Shown piece after piece: positions 10,369 through 21,554 of a stretch of DNA of 64,000 nt. Position 1 is the first letter of the stretch, and each line of letters opens with the position of its first letter. The DNA is from Amblyomma americanum. Taxonomy: Eukaryota > Arthropoda > Arachnida > Ixodida > Ixodidae. A program made the translations under genes and the position numbers. The notes under the pieces were generated by a model. The model worked only from the letters and a program-made list of their open reading frames with translations, did not search any database and was not told the origin of the DNA. The DNA lies in the NCBI RefSeq assembly GCF_052857255.1, contig NW_027526508.1, forward strand, positions 124,001 through 188,000, read 5' to 3'.

Positions 10369-12278
10369 GAAGAGTAGACGAGAGAAAGGTGTAAACTTTT
10401 TCTCTCAGAACTGCGCGAAAACTTGTATTCCGGCTCAAATAATTGAGATACATCGCTTTAGATCGAAACTAGCAAGATTCACGAGCATCGATTTTACATG
10501 CCGTCGAAGAGAACGAGAGAAAGGTGTAAACTTTTTCTCTCAGAACTGCGCAAAAATTTGTATTCCGGCTCAAAACAACGGGATACATCGTTTTAGATCG
10601 AAACTAGCAAGATTCACGAGCATCGATTTTACAAGTCGACGAAGAGTAGACGAGAAAAAGGTGTAAACTTTTTCTCTCAGAACTAGCGCGAAAACTTGTA
10701 TTCCGGCTCAAAACAACGGGATACATCGTTTTAGATCGAAACTAGCACAATTAACGAGCATCGATTTTACAAGTCGTCGAAGAGTAGACGAGAGATAGGT
10801 GTAAACTTTTTCTCTCAGAACTGCGCGAAAACTTGTATTCCGGCTCAAAACAACGGGATACATTGTTATGAGCGAAACTATCAAGATTCACTAGCATCGA
10901 TTTTACAAGTCGTCGAAGAGTAGACGAGAGAAAGGTGTAAGCTTTTTCTCTCAGAACTGCGAGAAAACTTGTATTCCGGCTCAAAACAACGGGATACATC
11001 GTTTTAGATCGAAACTAGCAAGATTAACGAGCATCGATTTTACAAGTCGACGAAGAGTAGACGAGAGAAAGGTGTAAATTTTTCTCTCAGAACTGCGCGA
11101 AAACTTGTATTCCGGCTCAAAACAACGGAATACATCGTTTTAGATCGAAACTAGCAAGATTCACGAGCATCGATTTTACAAGTCGTCGAAGAGTAGACGA
11201 GAAAAAGGTGTAAACTTTTTCTCTCAAAACTGCGCGAAAACTTGTATTCCGGCTCAAAATAACGGGATACATTGTTTTAGATCGAAACTATCAAGATTCA
11301 CGAGCATCGATTTTACAAGTCGTCGAAGAGTAGACGAGAGAAAGGTGTAAATTTTTCTCTCAGAACTGCGCGAAAACTTGTATTCCGGCTCAAAACAACG
11401 GAATACATCGTTTTAGATCGAAACTAGCAAGATTCACGAGCATCGATTTTACAAGTCGTCGAAGAGTAGACGAGAAAAAGGTGTAAACGTTTTCTCTCAG
11501 AACTGCGCGAAAACTTGTATTCCGGCTCAAAACAACGGAATACATCGTTTTAGATCGAAACTAGCAAGATTAACAAGCATCGATTTTACAAGTCGTCAAG
11601 AGTAGACGAGAGAAAGGTGTACACTTTTTCTCTCATAACTGCGCGAAAACTTGTATGCCGGCTCAAAAGAACGAAATACATCGTTTTAGATCGAAACTAG
11701 CAAGATTAACGAGCATCGATTTTACAAGTCGTCGAAGAGTAGACGAGAGAAAGGTGTAAACTTTTTCTCTCAGAACTGCGCGAAAACTTGTATTCCGGCT
11801 CAAAACAACGGGATACATCGTTTTAGATCGAAACTAGCAAGATTAACGAGCATCGATTTTACAAGTCGACGAAGAGTAGACGAGAGAAAGGTGTAAATTT
11901 TTCTCTCAGAACTGCGCGAAAACTTGTATTCCGGCTCAAAACAACGGAATACATCGTTTTAGATCGAAACTAGCAAGATTCACGAGCATCGATTTTACAA
12001 GTCGTCGAAGAGTAGACGAGAGAAAGGTGTAAACTTTTTCTCTCAGAACTGCGCGAAAACTTGTATTCCGGCTCAAATAATTGAGATACATCGCTTTAGA
12101 TCGAAACTAGCAAGATTCACGAGCATCGATTTTACATGCCGTCGAAGAGAACGAGAGAAAGGTGTAAACTTTTTCTCTCAGAACTGCGCGAAAACTTGTA
12201 TTCCGGCTCAAAACAACGGGATACATTGTTTTAGGTCGAAAGTAGCAAAATGCACGAGCATCGATTTAACAAGTCGTC
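10369..12278 (+). repeat. HOR unit 5: 14-mer, 1,910 bp
   Basis: Same 14 monomers and same length as the preceding unit, including the inserted base in m3 (near 10,684) and the GCGAG change in m5. I saw no difference between the two units on reading, although I did not align them base by base. The AAGCTT site of m5 is at 10,939. Near-identity of neighbouring HOR units is a usual sign of recent unequal exchange or gene conversion. Confidence 0.9.
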
Positions 12279-13914
12279 GAAGAGTAGACGAGAGAAAGGT
12301 GTAAACTTTTTCTCTCAGAACTGCGCGAAAACTTGTATTCCGGCTCAAATAATTGAGATACATCGCTTTAGATCGAAACTAGCAAGATTCACGAGCATCG
12401 ATTTTACATGCCGTCGAAGAGAACGAGAGAAAGGTGTAAACTTTTTCTCTCAGAACTGCGCAAAAATTTGTATTCCGGCTCAAAACAACGGGATACATCG
12501 TTTTAGATCGAAACTAGCAAGATTCACGAGCATCGATTTTACAAGTCGACGAAGAGTAGACGAGAAAAAGGTGTAAACTTTTTCTCTCAGAACTGCGCGA
12601 AAACTTGTATTCCGGCTCAAAACAACGGGATACATCGTTTTAGATCGAAACTAGCACAATTAACGAGCATCGATTTTACAAGTCGTCGAAGAGTAGACGA
12701 GAGATAGGTGTAAACTTTTTCTCTCAGAACTGCGCGAAAACTTGTATTCCGGCTCAAAACAACGGGATACATTGTTATGAGCGAAACTATCAAGATTCAC
12801 TAGCATCGATTTTACAAGTCGTCGAAGAGTAGACGAGAGAAAGGTGTAAGCTTTTTCTCTCAGAACTGCGCGAAAACTTGTATTCCGGCTCAAAACAACG
12901 GGATACATCGTTTTAGATCGAAACTAGCAAGATTAACGAGCATCGATTTTACAAGTCGACGAAGAGTAGACGAGAGAAAGGTGTAAATTTTTCTCTCAGA
13001 ACTGCGCGAAAACTTGTATTCCGGCTCAAAACAACGGAATACATCGTTTTAGATCGAAACTAGCAAGATTCACGAGCATCGATTTTACAAGTCGTCGAAG
13101 AGTAGACGAGAAAAAGGTGTAAACGTTTTCTCTCAGAACTGCGCGAAAACTTGTATTCCGGCTCAAAACAACGGAATACATCGTTTTAGATCGAAACTAG
13201 CAAGATTAACAAGCATCGATTTTACAAGTCGTCAAGAGTAGACGAGAGAAAGGTGTACACTTTTTCTCTCATAACTGCGCGAAAACTTGTATGCCGGCTC
13301 AAAAGAACGAAATACATCGTTTTAGATCGAAACTAGCAAGATTAACGAGCATCGATTTTACAAGTCGTCGAAGAGTAGACGAGAGAAAGGTGTAAACTTT
13401 TTCTCTCAGAACTGCGCGAAAACTTGTATTCCGGCTCAAAACAACGGGATACATCGTTTTAGATCGAAACTATCAAGATTAACGAGCATCGATTTTACAA
13501 GTCGACGAAGAGTAGACGAGAGAAAGGTGTAAATTTTTCTCTCAGAACTGCGCGAAAACTTGTATTCCGGCTCAAAACAACGGAATACATCGTTTTAGAT
13601 CGAAACTAGCAAGATTCACGAGCATCGATTTTACAAGTCGTCGAAGAGTAGACGAGAAAAAGGTGTAAACTTTTTCTCTCAGAACTGCGCGAAAACTTGT
13701 ATTCCGGCTCAAATAATTGAGATACATCGCTTTAGATCGAAACTAGCAAGATTCACGAGCATCGATTTTACATGCCGTCGAAGAGAACGAGAGAAAGGTG
13801 TAAACTTTTTCTCTCAGAACTGCGCGAAAACTTGTATTCCGGCTCAAAACAACGGGATACATTGTTTTAGGTCGAAAGTAGCAAAATGCACGAGCATCGA
13901 TTTAACAAGTCGTC
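12279..13914 (+). repeat. HOR unit 6: 12-mer, 1,636 bp
   Basis: Same m7-m8 deletion and same CTATCAAGATTAACG mark in m11 as the 12-mer at 6,823, exactly 5,456 bp upstream. m3 lacks the inserted base of the two units before it, and m5 is the GCGCG form. The block 12-mer + 14-mer + 14-mer therefore begins to repeat here, giving a super-unit of 40 monomers. Confidence 0.87.
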
Positions 13915-15824
13915 GAAGAGTAGACGAGAGAAAGGTGTAAACTTTTTCTCTCAGAACTGCGCGAAAACTTGTATTCCGGCTCAAATAATTGAGATACATC
14001 GCTTTAGATCGAAACTAGCAAGATTCACGAGCATCGATTTTACATGCCGTCGAAGAGAACGAGAGAAAGGTGTAAACTTTTTCTCTCAGAACTGCGCAAA
14101 AATTTGTATTCCGGCTCAAAACAACGGGATACATCGTTTTAGATCGAAACTAGCAAGATTCACGAGCATCGATTTTACAAGTCGACGAAGAGTAGACGAG
14201 AAAAAGGTGTAAACTTTTTCTCTCAGAACTGCGCGAAAACTTGTATTCCGGCTCAAAACAACGGGATACATCGTTTTAGATCGAAACTAGCACAATTAAC
14301 GAGCATCGATTTTACAAGTCGTCGAAGAGTAGACGAGAGATAGGTGTAAACTTTTTCTCTCAGAACTGCGCGAAAACTTGTATTCCGGCTCAATACAACG
14401 GGATACATTGTTATGAGCGAAACTATCAAGATTCACTAGCATCGATTTTACAAGTCGTCGAAGAGTAGACGAGAGAAAGGTGTAAGCTTTTTCTCTCAGA
14501 ACTGCGAGAAAACTTGTATTCCGGCTCAAAACAACGGGATACATCGTTTTAGATCGAAACTAGCAAGATTAACGAGCATCGATTTTACAAGTCGACGAAG
14601 AGTAGACGAGAGAAAGGTGTAAATTTTTCTCTCAGAACTGCGCGAAAACTTGTATTCCGGCTCAAAACAACGGAATACATCGTTTTAGATCGAAACTAGC
14701 AAGATTCACGAGCATCGATTTTACAAGTCGTCGAAGAGTAGACGAGAAAAAGGTGTAAACTTTTTCTCTCAAAACTGCGCGAAAACTTGTATTCCGGCTC
14801 AAAATAACGGGATACATTGTTTTAGATCGAAACTATCAAGATTCACGAGCATCGATTTTACAAGTCGTCGAAGAGTAGACGAGAGAAAGGTGTAAATTTT
14901 TCTCTCAGAACTGCGCGAAAACTTGTATTCCGGCTCAAAACAACGGAATACATCGTTTTAGATCGAAACTAGCAAGATTCACGAGCATCGATTTCACAAG
15001 TCGTTGAAGAGTAGACGAGAAAAAGGTGTAAACGTTTTCTCTCAGAACTGCGCGAAAACTTGTATTCCGGCTCAAAACAACGGAATACATCGTTTTAGAT
15101 CGAAACTAGCAAGATTAACAAGCATCGATTTTACAAGTCGTCAAGAGTAGACGAGAGAAAGGTGTAAACTTTTTCTCTCATAACTGCGCGAAAACTTGTA
15201 TGCCGGCTCAAAAGAACGAAATACATCGTTTTAGATCGAAACTAGCAAGATTAACGAGCATCGATTTTACAAGTCGTCGAAGAGTAGGCGAGAGAAAGGT
15301 GTAAACTTTTTCTCTCAGAACTGCGCGAAAACTTGTATTCCGGCTCAAAACAATGGGATACATCGTTTTAGATCGAAACTAGCAAAATTCACGTGCATCG
15401 ATTTCACAATTCGTCGAAGAGTAGACGCGAGAAACGTGTAAACTTTTTCTCTTAGGACTGCGAGAAAACTTGTATTTCGGCTCAAAACAACGGGATACAT
15501 CGTTTTAGATCGAAACTAGCAAGATTCACGAGCATCGATTTTACAAGTCGTCGAAGAGTAGACGAGAGAAAGGTGTAAACTTTTTCTCTCAGAACTGCGC
15601 GAAAACTTGTATTCCGGCTCAAATAATTGAGATACATCGCTTTAGATCGAAACTAGCAAGATTCACGAGCATCGATTTTACATGCCGTCGAAGAGAACGA
15701 GAGAAAGGTGTAAACTTTTTCTCTCAGAACTGCGCGAAAACTTGTATTCCGGCTCAAAACAACGGGATACATTGTTTTAGGTCGAAAGTAGCAAAATGCA
15801 CGAGCATCGATTTAACAAGTCGTC
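13915..15824 (+). repeat. HOR unit 7: 14-mer with replaced m11-m12
   Basis: m1-m10 follow the reference, with the GCGAG mark in m5 and a private CAATACAACG in m4. m8 ends in the ATTTCACAAGTCGTTG form and m10 has GTAAAC. From 15,279 the two monomers differ. The first has GTAGGCGAG, CAATGGG and TTCACGTGCATCG. The second (15,416-15,552) has GACGCGAGAAACG, CTTAGGACTGCGAG and TATTTCGG. m13 and m14 then resume. The total stays 1,910 bp because the 136-bp m12 is replaced by a 137-bp copy while m3 lacks the extra base. Confidence 0.85.
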
Positions 15825-18800
15825 GAAGAGTAGACGAGAGAAAGGTGTAAACTTTTTCTCTCAGAACTGCGCGAAAACTTGTATTCCGGCTCAAATAATT
15901 GAGATACATCGCTTTAGATCGAAACTAGCAAGATTCACGAGCATCGATTTTACATGCCGTCGAAGAGAACGAGAGAAAGGTGTAAACTTTTTCTCTCAGA
16001 ACTGCGCAAAAATTTGTATTCCGGCTCAAAACAACGGGATACATCGTTTTAGATCGAAACTAGCAAGATTCACGAGCATCGATTTTACAAGTCGACGAAG
16101 AGTAGACGAGAAAAAGGTGTAAACTTTTTCTCTCAGAACTGCGCGAAAACTTGTATTCCGGCTCAAAACAACGGGATACATCGTTTTAGATCGAAACTAG
16201 CACAATTAACGAGCATCGATTTTACAAGTCGTCGAAGAGTAGACGAGAGATAGGTGTAAACTTTTTCTCTCAGAACTGCGCGAAAACTTGTATTCCGGCT
16301 CAAAACAACGGGATACGTTGTTATGAGCGAAACTATCAAGATTCACTAGCATCGATTTTACAAGTCGTCGAAGAGTAGACGAGAGAAAGGTGTAAGCTTT
16401 TTCTCTCAGAACTGCGCGAAAACTTGTATTCCGGCTCAAAACAACGGGATACATCGTTTTAGATCGAAACTAGCAAGATTAACGAGCATCGATTTTACAA
16501 GTCGACGAAGAGTAGACGAGAGAAAGGTGTAAATTTTTCTCTCAGAACTGCGCGAAAACTTGTATTCCGGCTCAAAACAACGGAATACATCGTTTTAGAT
16601 CGAAACTAGCAAGATTCACGAGCATCGATTTTACAAGTCGTCGAAGAGTAGACGAGAAAAAGGTGTAAACTTTTTCTCTCAAAACTGCGCGAAAACTTGT
16701 ATTCCGGCTCAAAATAACGGGATACATTGTTTTAGATCGAAACTATCAAGATTCACGAGCATCGATTTTACAAGTCGTCGAAGAGTAGACGAGAGAAAGG
16801 TGTAAATTTTTCTCTCAGAACTGCGCGAAAACTTGTATTCCGGCTCAAAACAACGGAATACATCGTTTTAGATCGAAACTAGCAAGATTCACGAGCATCG
16901 ATTTCACAAGTCGTTGAAGAGTAGACGAGAAAAAGGTGTAAACGTTTTCTCTCAGAACTGCGCGAAAACTTGTATTCCGGCTCAAAACAACGGAATACAT
17001 CGTTTTAGATCGAAACTAGCAAGATTAACAAGCATCGATTTTACAAGTCGTCAAGAGTAGACGAGAGAAAGGTGTAAACTTTTTCTCTCATAACTGCGCG
17101 AAAACTTGTATTCCGGCTCAAAATAACGGGATACATTGTTTTAGATCGAAACTATCAAGATTCACGAGCATCGATTTTACATGCCGTCGAAGAGAACGAG
17201 AGAAAGGTGTAAACTTTTTCTCTCAGAACTGCGCAAAAATTTGTATTCCGGCTCAAAACAACGGGATACATCGTTTTAGATCGAAACTAGCAAGATTCAC
17301 GAGCATCGATTTTACAAGTCGACGAAGAGTAGACGAGAAAAAGGTGTAAACTTTTTCTCTCAGAACTGCACGAAAACTTGTATTCCGGCTCAAAACAACG
17401 GGATACACCGTTTTAGATCGAAACTAGCACAATTAACGAGCATCGATTTTACAAGTCGTCGAAGAGTAGACGAGAGATAGGTGTAAACTTTTTCTCTCAG
17501 AACTGCGCGAAAACTTGTATTCCGGCTCAAAACAACGGGATACATTGTTTTAGAGCGAAACTATCAAGATTCACTAGCATCGATTTTACAAGTCGTCGAA
17601 GAGTAGACGAGAGAAAGGTGTAAACTTTTTCTCTCAGAACTGCGCGAAAACTTGTATTCCGGCTCAAAACAACGGGATACATCGTTTTAGATCGAAACTA
17701 GCAAGATTAACGAGCATCGATTTTACAAGTCGACGAAGAGTAGACGAGAGAAAGGTGTAAATTTTTCTCTTAGAACTGCGCGAAAACTTGTATTCCGGCT
17801 CAAAACAACGGAATACATCGTTTTAGATCGAAACTAGCAAGATTCACGAGCATCGATTTTACAAGTCGTCGAAGAGTAGACGAGAAAAAGGTGTAAACTT
17901 TTTCTCTCAAAACTGCGCGAAAACTTGTATTCCGGCTCAAAATAACGGGATACATTGTTTTAGATCGAAACTATCAAGATTCACGAGCATCGATTTTACA
18001 AGTCGTCGAAGAGTAGACGAGAGAAAGGTGTAAATTTTTCTCTCAGAACTGCGCGAAAACTTGTATTCCGGCTCAAAACAACGGAATACATCGTTTTAGA
18101 TCGAAACTAGCAAGATTCACGAGCATCGATTTTACAAGTCGTCGAAGAGTAGACGAGAAAAAGGTGTAAACGTTTTCTCTCAGAACTGCGCGAAAACTTG
18201 TATTCCGGCTCAAAACAACGGAATACATCGTTTTAGATCGAAACTAGCAAGATTAACAAGCATCGATTTTACAAGTCGTCAAGAGTAGACGAGAGAAAGG
18301 TGTACACTTTTTCTCTCATAACTGCGCGAAAACTTGTATGCCGGCTCAAAAGAACGAAATACATCGTTTTAGATCGAAACTAGCAAGATTAACGAGCATC
18401 GATTTTACAAGTCGTCGAAGAGTAGACGAGAGAAAGGTGTAAACTTTTTCTCTCAGAACTGCGCGAAAACTTGTATTCCGGCTCAAAACAACGGGATACA
18501 TCGTTTTAGATCGAAACTAGCAAGATTAACGAGCATCGATTTTACAAGTCGACGAAGAGTAGACGAGAGAAAGGTGTAAATTTTTCTCTCAGAACTGCGC
18601 GAAAACTTGTATTCCGGCTCAAAACAACGGAATACATCGTTTTAGATCGAAACTAGCAAGATTCACGAGCATCGATTTTACAAGTCGTCGAAGAGTAGAC
18701 GAGAGAAAGGTGTAAACTTTTTCTCTCAGAACTGCGCGAAAACTTGTATTCCGGCTCAAATAATTGAGATACATCGCTTTAGATCGAAACTAGCAAGATT

Positions 18801-18961
18801 CACGAGCATCGATTTTACATGCCGTCGAAGAGAACGAGAGAAAGGTGTAAACTTTTTCTCTCAGAACTGCGCGAAAACTTGTATTCCGGCTCAAAACAAC
18901 GGGATACATTGTTTTAGGTCGAAAGTAGCAAAATGCACGAGCATCGATTTAACAAGTCGTC
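15825..18961 (+). repeat. HOR unit 8: 23-mer hybrid, 3,137 bp
   Basis: The same fusion as at 3,687-6,822, offset by 12,138 bp: m1-m9, chimeric monomer at 17,053-17,188, then m2-m14 of the GCACG/CACCG type. It lacks the one-base deletion of the first copy. Differences include ATACGTTG in m4 near 16,316 and CAAGATTC instead of CAAAATTC near 17,290. Because the join is identical, the fusion arose once and was then copied. Confidence 0.87.
17053..17188 (+). repeat. Second copy of the m10/m7/m1 chimeric monomer
   Basis: It has the same three-part composition as 4,915-5,050: CATAACTG on the left, AAAATAACGGG and ACATTG in the middle, TACATGCCGTC on the right, followed by GAAGAGAACG. The two are 12,138 bp apart. 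Confidence 0.82.
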
Positions 18962-19370
18962 GAAGAGTAGACGAGAGAAAGGTGTAAACTTTTTCTCTCA
19001 GAACTGCGCGAAAACTTGTATTCCGGCTCAAATAATTGAGATACATCGCTTTAGATCGAAACTAGCAAGATTCACGAGCATCGATTTTACATGCCGTCGA
19101 AGAGAACGAGAGAAAGGTGTAAACTTTTTCTCTCAGAACTGCGCAAAAATTTGTATTCCGGCTCAAAACAACGGGATACATCGTTTTAGATCGAAACTAG
19201 CAAGATTCACGAGCATCGATTTTACAAGTCGACGAAGAGTAGACGAGAAAAAGGTGTAAACTTTTTCTCTCAGAACTGCGCGAAAACTTGTATTCCGGCT
19301 CAAAACAACGGGATACATCGTTTTAGATCGAAACTAGCACAATTAACGAGCATCGATTTTACAAGTCGTC

Positions 19371-19507
19371 GAAGAGTAGACGAGAGATAGGTGTAAACTT
19401 TTTCTCTCAGAACTGCGCGAAAACTTGTATTCCGGCTCAAAACAACGGGATACATCGTTTTAGATCGAAACTAGCACAATTAACGAGCATCGATTTTACA
19501 AGTCGTC
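19371..19507 (+). repeat. Duplicated single monomer (m4/m3 chimera)
   Basis: It starts like m4 (GAGATAGG) but ends like m3 (ACATCGTTTTAGATCG with CACAATTAAC), as expected when one monomer is duplicated by exchange between m3 and m4. It lengthens the spacing from m1 to the AAGCTT site by 137 bp compared with other units. The same extra monomer occurs at 21,964-22,100. Confidence 0.82.
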
Positions 19508-20326
19508 GAAGAGTAGACGAGAGATAGGTGTAAACTTTTTCTCTCAGAACTGCGCGAAAACTTGTATTCCGGCTCAAAACAACGGGATACATTGTTATGA
19601 GCGAAACTATCAAGATTCACTAGCATCGATTTTACAAGTCGTCGAAGAGTAGACGAGAGAAAGGTGTAAGCTTTTTCTCTCAGAACTGCGCGAAAACTTG
19701 TATTCCGGCTCAAAACAACGGGATACATCGTTTTAGATCGAAACTAGCAAGATTAACGAGCATCGATTTTACAAGTCGACGAAGAGTAGACGAGAGAAAG
19801 GTGTAAATTTTTCTCTCAGAACTGCGCGAAAACTTGTATTCCGGCTCAAAACAACGGAATACATCGTTTTAGATCGAAACTAGCAAGATTCACGAGCATC
19901 GATTTCACAAGTCGTTGAAGAGTAGACGAGAAAAAGGTGTAAACGTTTTCTCTCAGAACTGCGCGAAAACTTGTATTCCGGCTCAAAACAACGGAATACA
20001 TCGTTTTAGATCGAAACTAGCAAGATTAACAAGCATCGATTTTACAAGTCGTCAAGAGTAGACGAGAGAAAGGTGGAAACTTTTTCTCTCATAACTGCGC
20101 GAAAACTTGTATGCCGGCTCAAAAGAACGAAATACATCGTTTTAGATCGAAACTAGCAAGATTAACGAGCATCGATTTTACAAGTCGTCGAAGAGTAGGC
20201 GAGAGAAAGGTGTAAACTTTTTCTCTCAGAACTGCGCGAAAACTTGTATTCCGGCTCAAAACAATGGGATACATCGTTTTAGATCGAAACTAGCAAAATT
20301 CACGTGCATCGATTTCACAATTCGTC

Positions 20327-20463
20327 GAAGAGTAGACGCGAGAAACGTGTAAACTTTTTCTCTTAGGACTGCGAGAAAACTTGTATTCCGGCTCAAAACA
20401 ACGGAATACATCGTTTTAGATCGAAACTAGCAAGATTCACGAGCATCGATTTTACAAGTCGTC
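20327..20463 (+). repeat. Chimeric monomer joining two HOR units
   Basis: The left part is the GACGCGAGAAACG / CTTAGGACTGCGAG variant. The right part, from about TATTCCGG, is an m6-type body (CGGAATACATCG, AAGATTCACG), followed directly by m7. The equivalent monomers at 15,416 and 22,920 keep TATTTCGG and the CGGGATAC body, so the switch lies near 20,385. Confidence 0.78.
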
Positions 20464-21554
20464 GAAGAGTAGACGAGAAAAAGGTGTAAACTTTTTCTCT
20501 CAAAACTGCGCGAAAACTTGTATTCCGGCTCAAAATAACGGGATACATTGTTTTAGATCGAAACTATCAAGATTCACGAGCATCGATTTTACAAGTCGTC
20601 GAAGAGTAGACGAGAGAAAGGTGTAAATTTTTCTCTCAGAACTGCGCGAAAACTTGTATTCCGGCTCAAAACAACGGAATACATCGTTTTAGATCGAAAC
20701 TAGCAAGATTCACGAGCATCGATTTTACAAGTCGTCGAAGAGTAGACGAGAAAAAGGTGTAAACGTTTTCTCTCAGAACTGCGCGAAAACTTGTATTCCG
20801 GCTCAAAACAACGGAATACATCGTTTTAGATCGAAACTAGCAAGATTAACAAGCATCGATTTTACAAGTCGTCAAGAGTAGACGAGAGAAAGGTGTACAC
20901 TTTTTCTCTCATAACTGCGCGAAAACTTGTATGCCGGCTCAAAAGAACGAAATACATCGTTTTAGATCGAAACTAGCAAGATTAACGAGCATCGATTTTA
21001 CAAGTCGTCGAAGAGTAGACGAGAGAAAGGTGTAAACTTTTTCTCTCAGAACTGCGCGAAAACTTGTATTCCGGCTCAAAACAACGGGATACATCGTTTT
21101 AGATCGAAACTAGCAAGATTAACGAGCATCGATTTTACAAGTCGACGAAGAGTAGACGAGAGAAAGGTGTAAATTTTTCTCTCAGAACTGCGCGAAAACT
21201 TGTATTCCGGCTCAAAACAACGGAATACATCGTTTTAGATCGAAACTAGCAAGATTCACGAGCATCGATTTTACAAGTCGTCGAAGAGTAGACGAGAGAA
21301 AGGTGTAAACTTTTTCTCTCAGAACTGCGCGAAAACTTGTATTCCGGCTCAAATAATTGAGATACATCGCTTTAGATCGAAACTAGCAAGATTCACGAGC
21401 ATCGATTTTACATGCCGTCGAAGAGAACGAGAGAAAGGTGTAAACTTTTTCTCTCAGAACTGCGCGAAAACTTGTATTCCGGCTCAAAACAACGGGATAC
21501 ATTGTTTTAGGTCGAAAGTAGCAAAATGCACGAGCATCGATTTAACAAGTCGTC

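Larger units (their letters stand above)
18962..21554 (+). repeat. HOR unit 9: 19-mer, 2,593 bp
   Basis: Order: m1, m2, m3, an extra m3-like monomer (19,371-19,507), m4, m5, a merged m6/m8, m9, m10, the GTAGGCG variant of m11, a chimeric monomer (20,327-20,463), then m7-m14. It thus contains parts of two HOR units joined by one exchange, plus a single-monomer duplication. m10 has a private GGTGGAAAC. AAGCTT is at 19,668. Confidence 0.84.

Noticed and set aside
15390..15405. E-box-like CACGTG in the TTCACGTGCATCG monomers (also near 20,300, 22,895, 40,240, 50,888 and others).
   Set aside because: It is a single-base variant (GAG to GTG) of one monomer class carried along by duplication. A six-base match has no regulatory support here.
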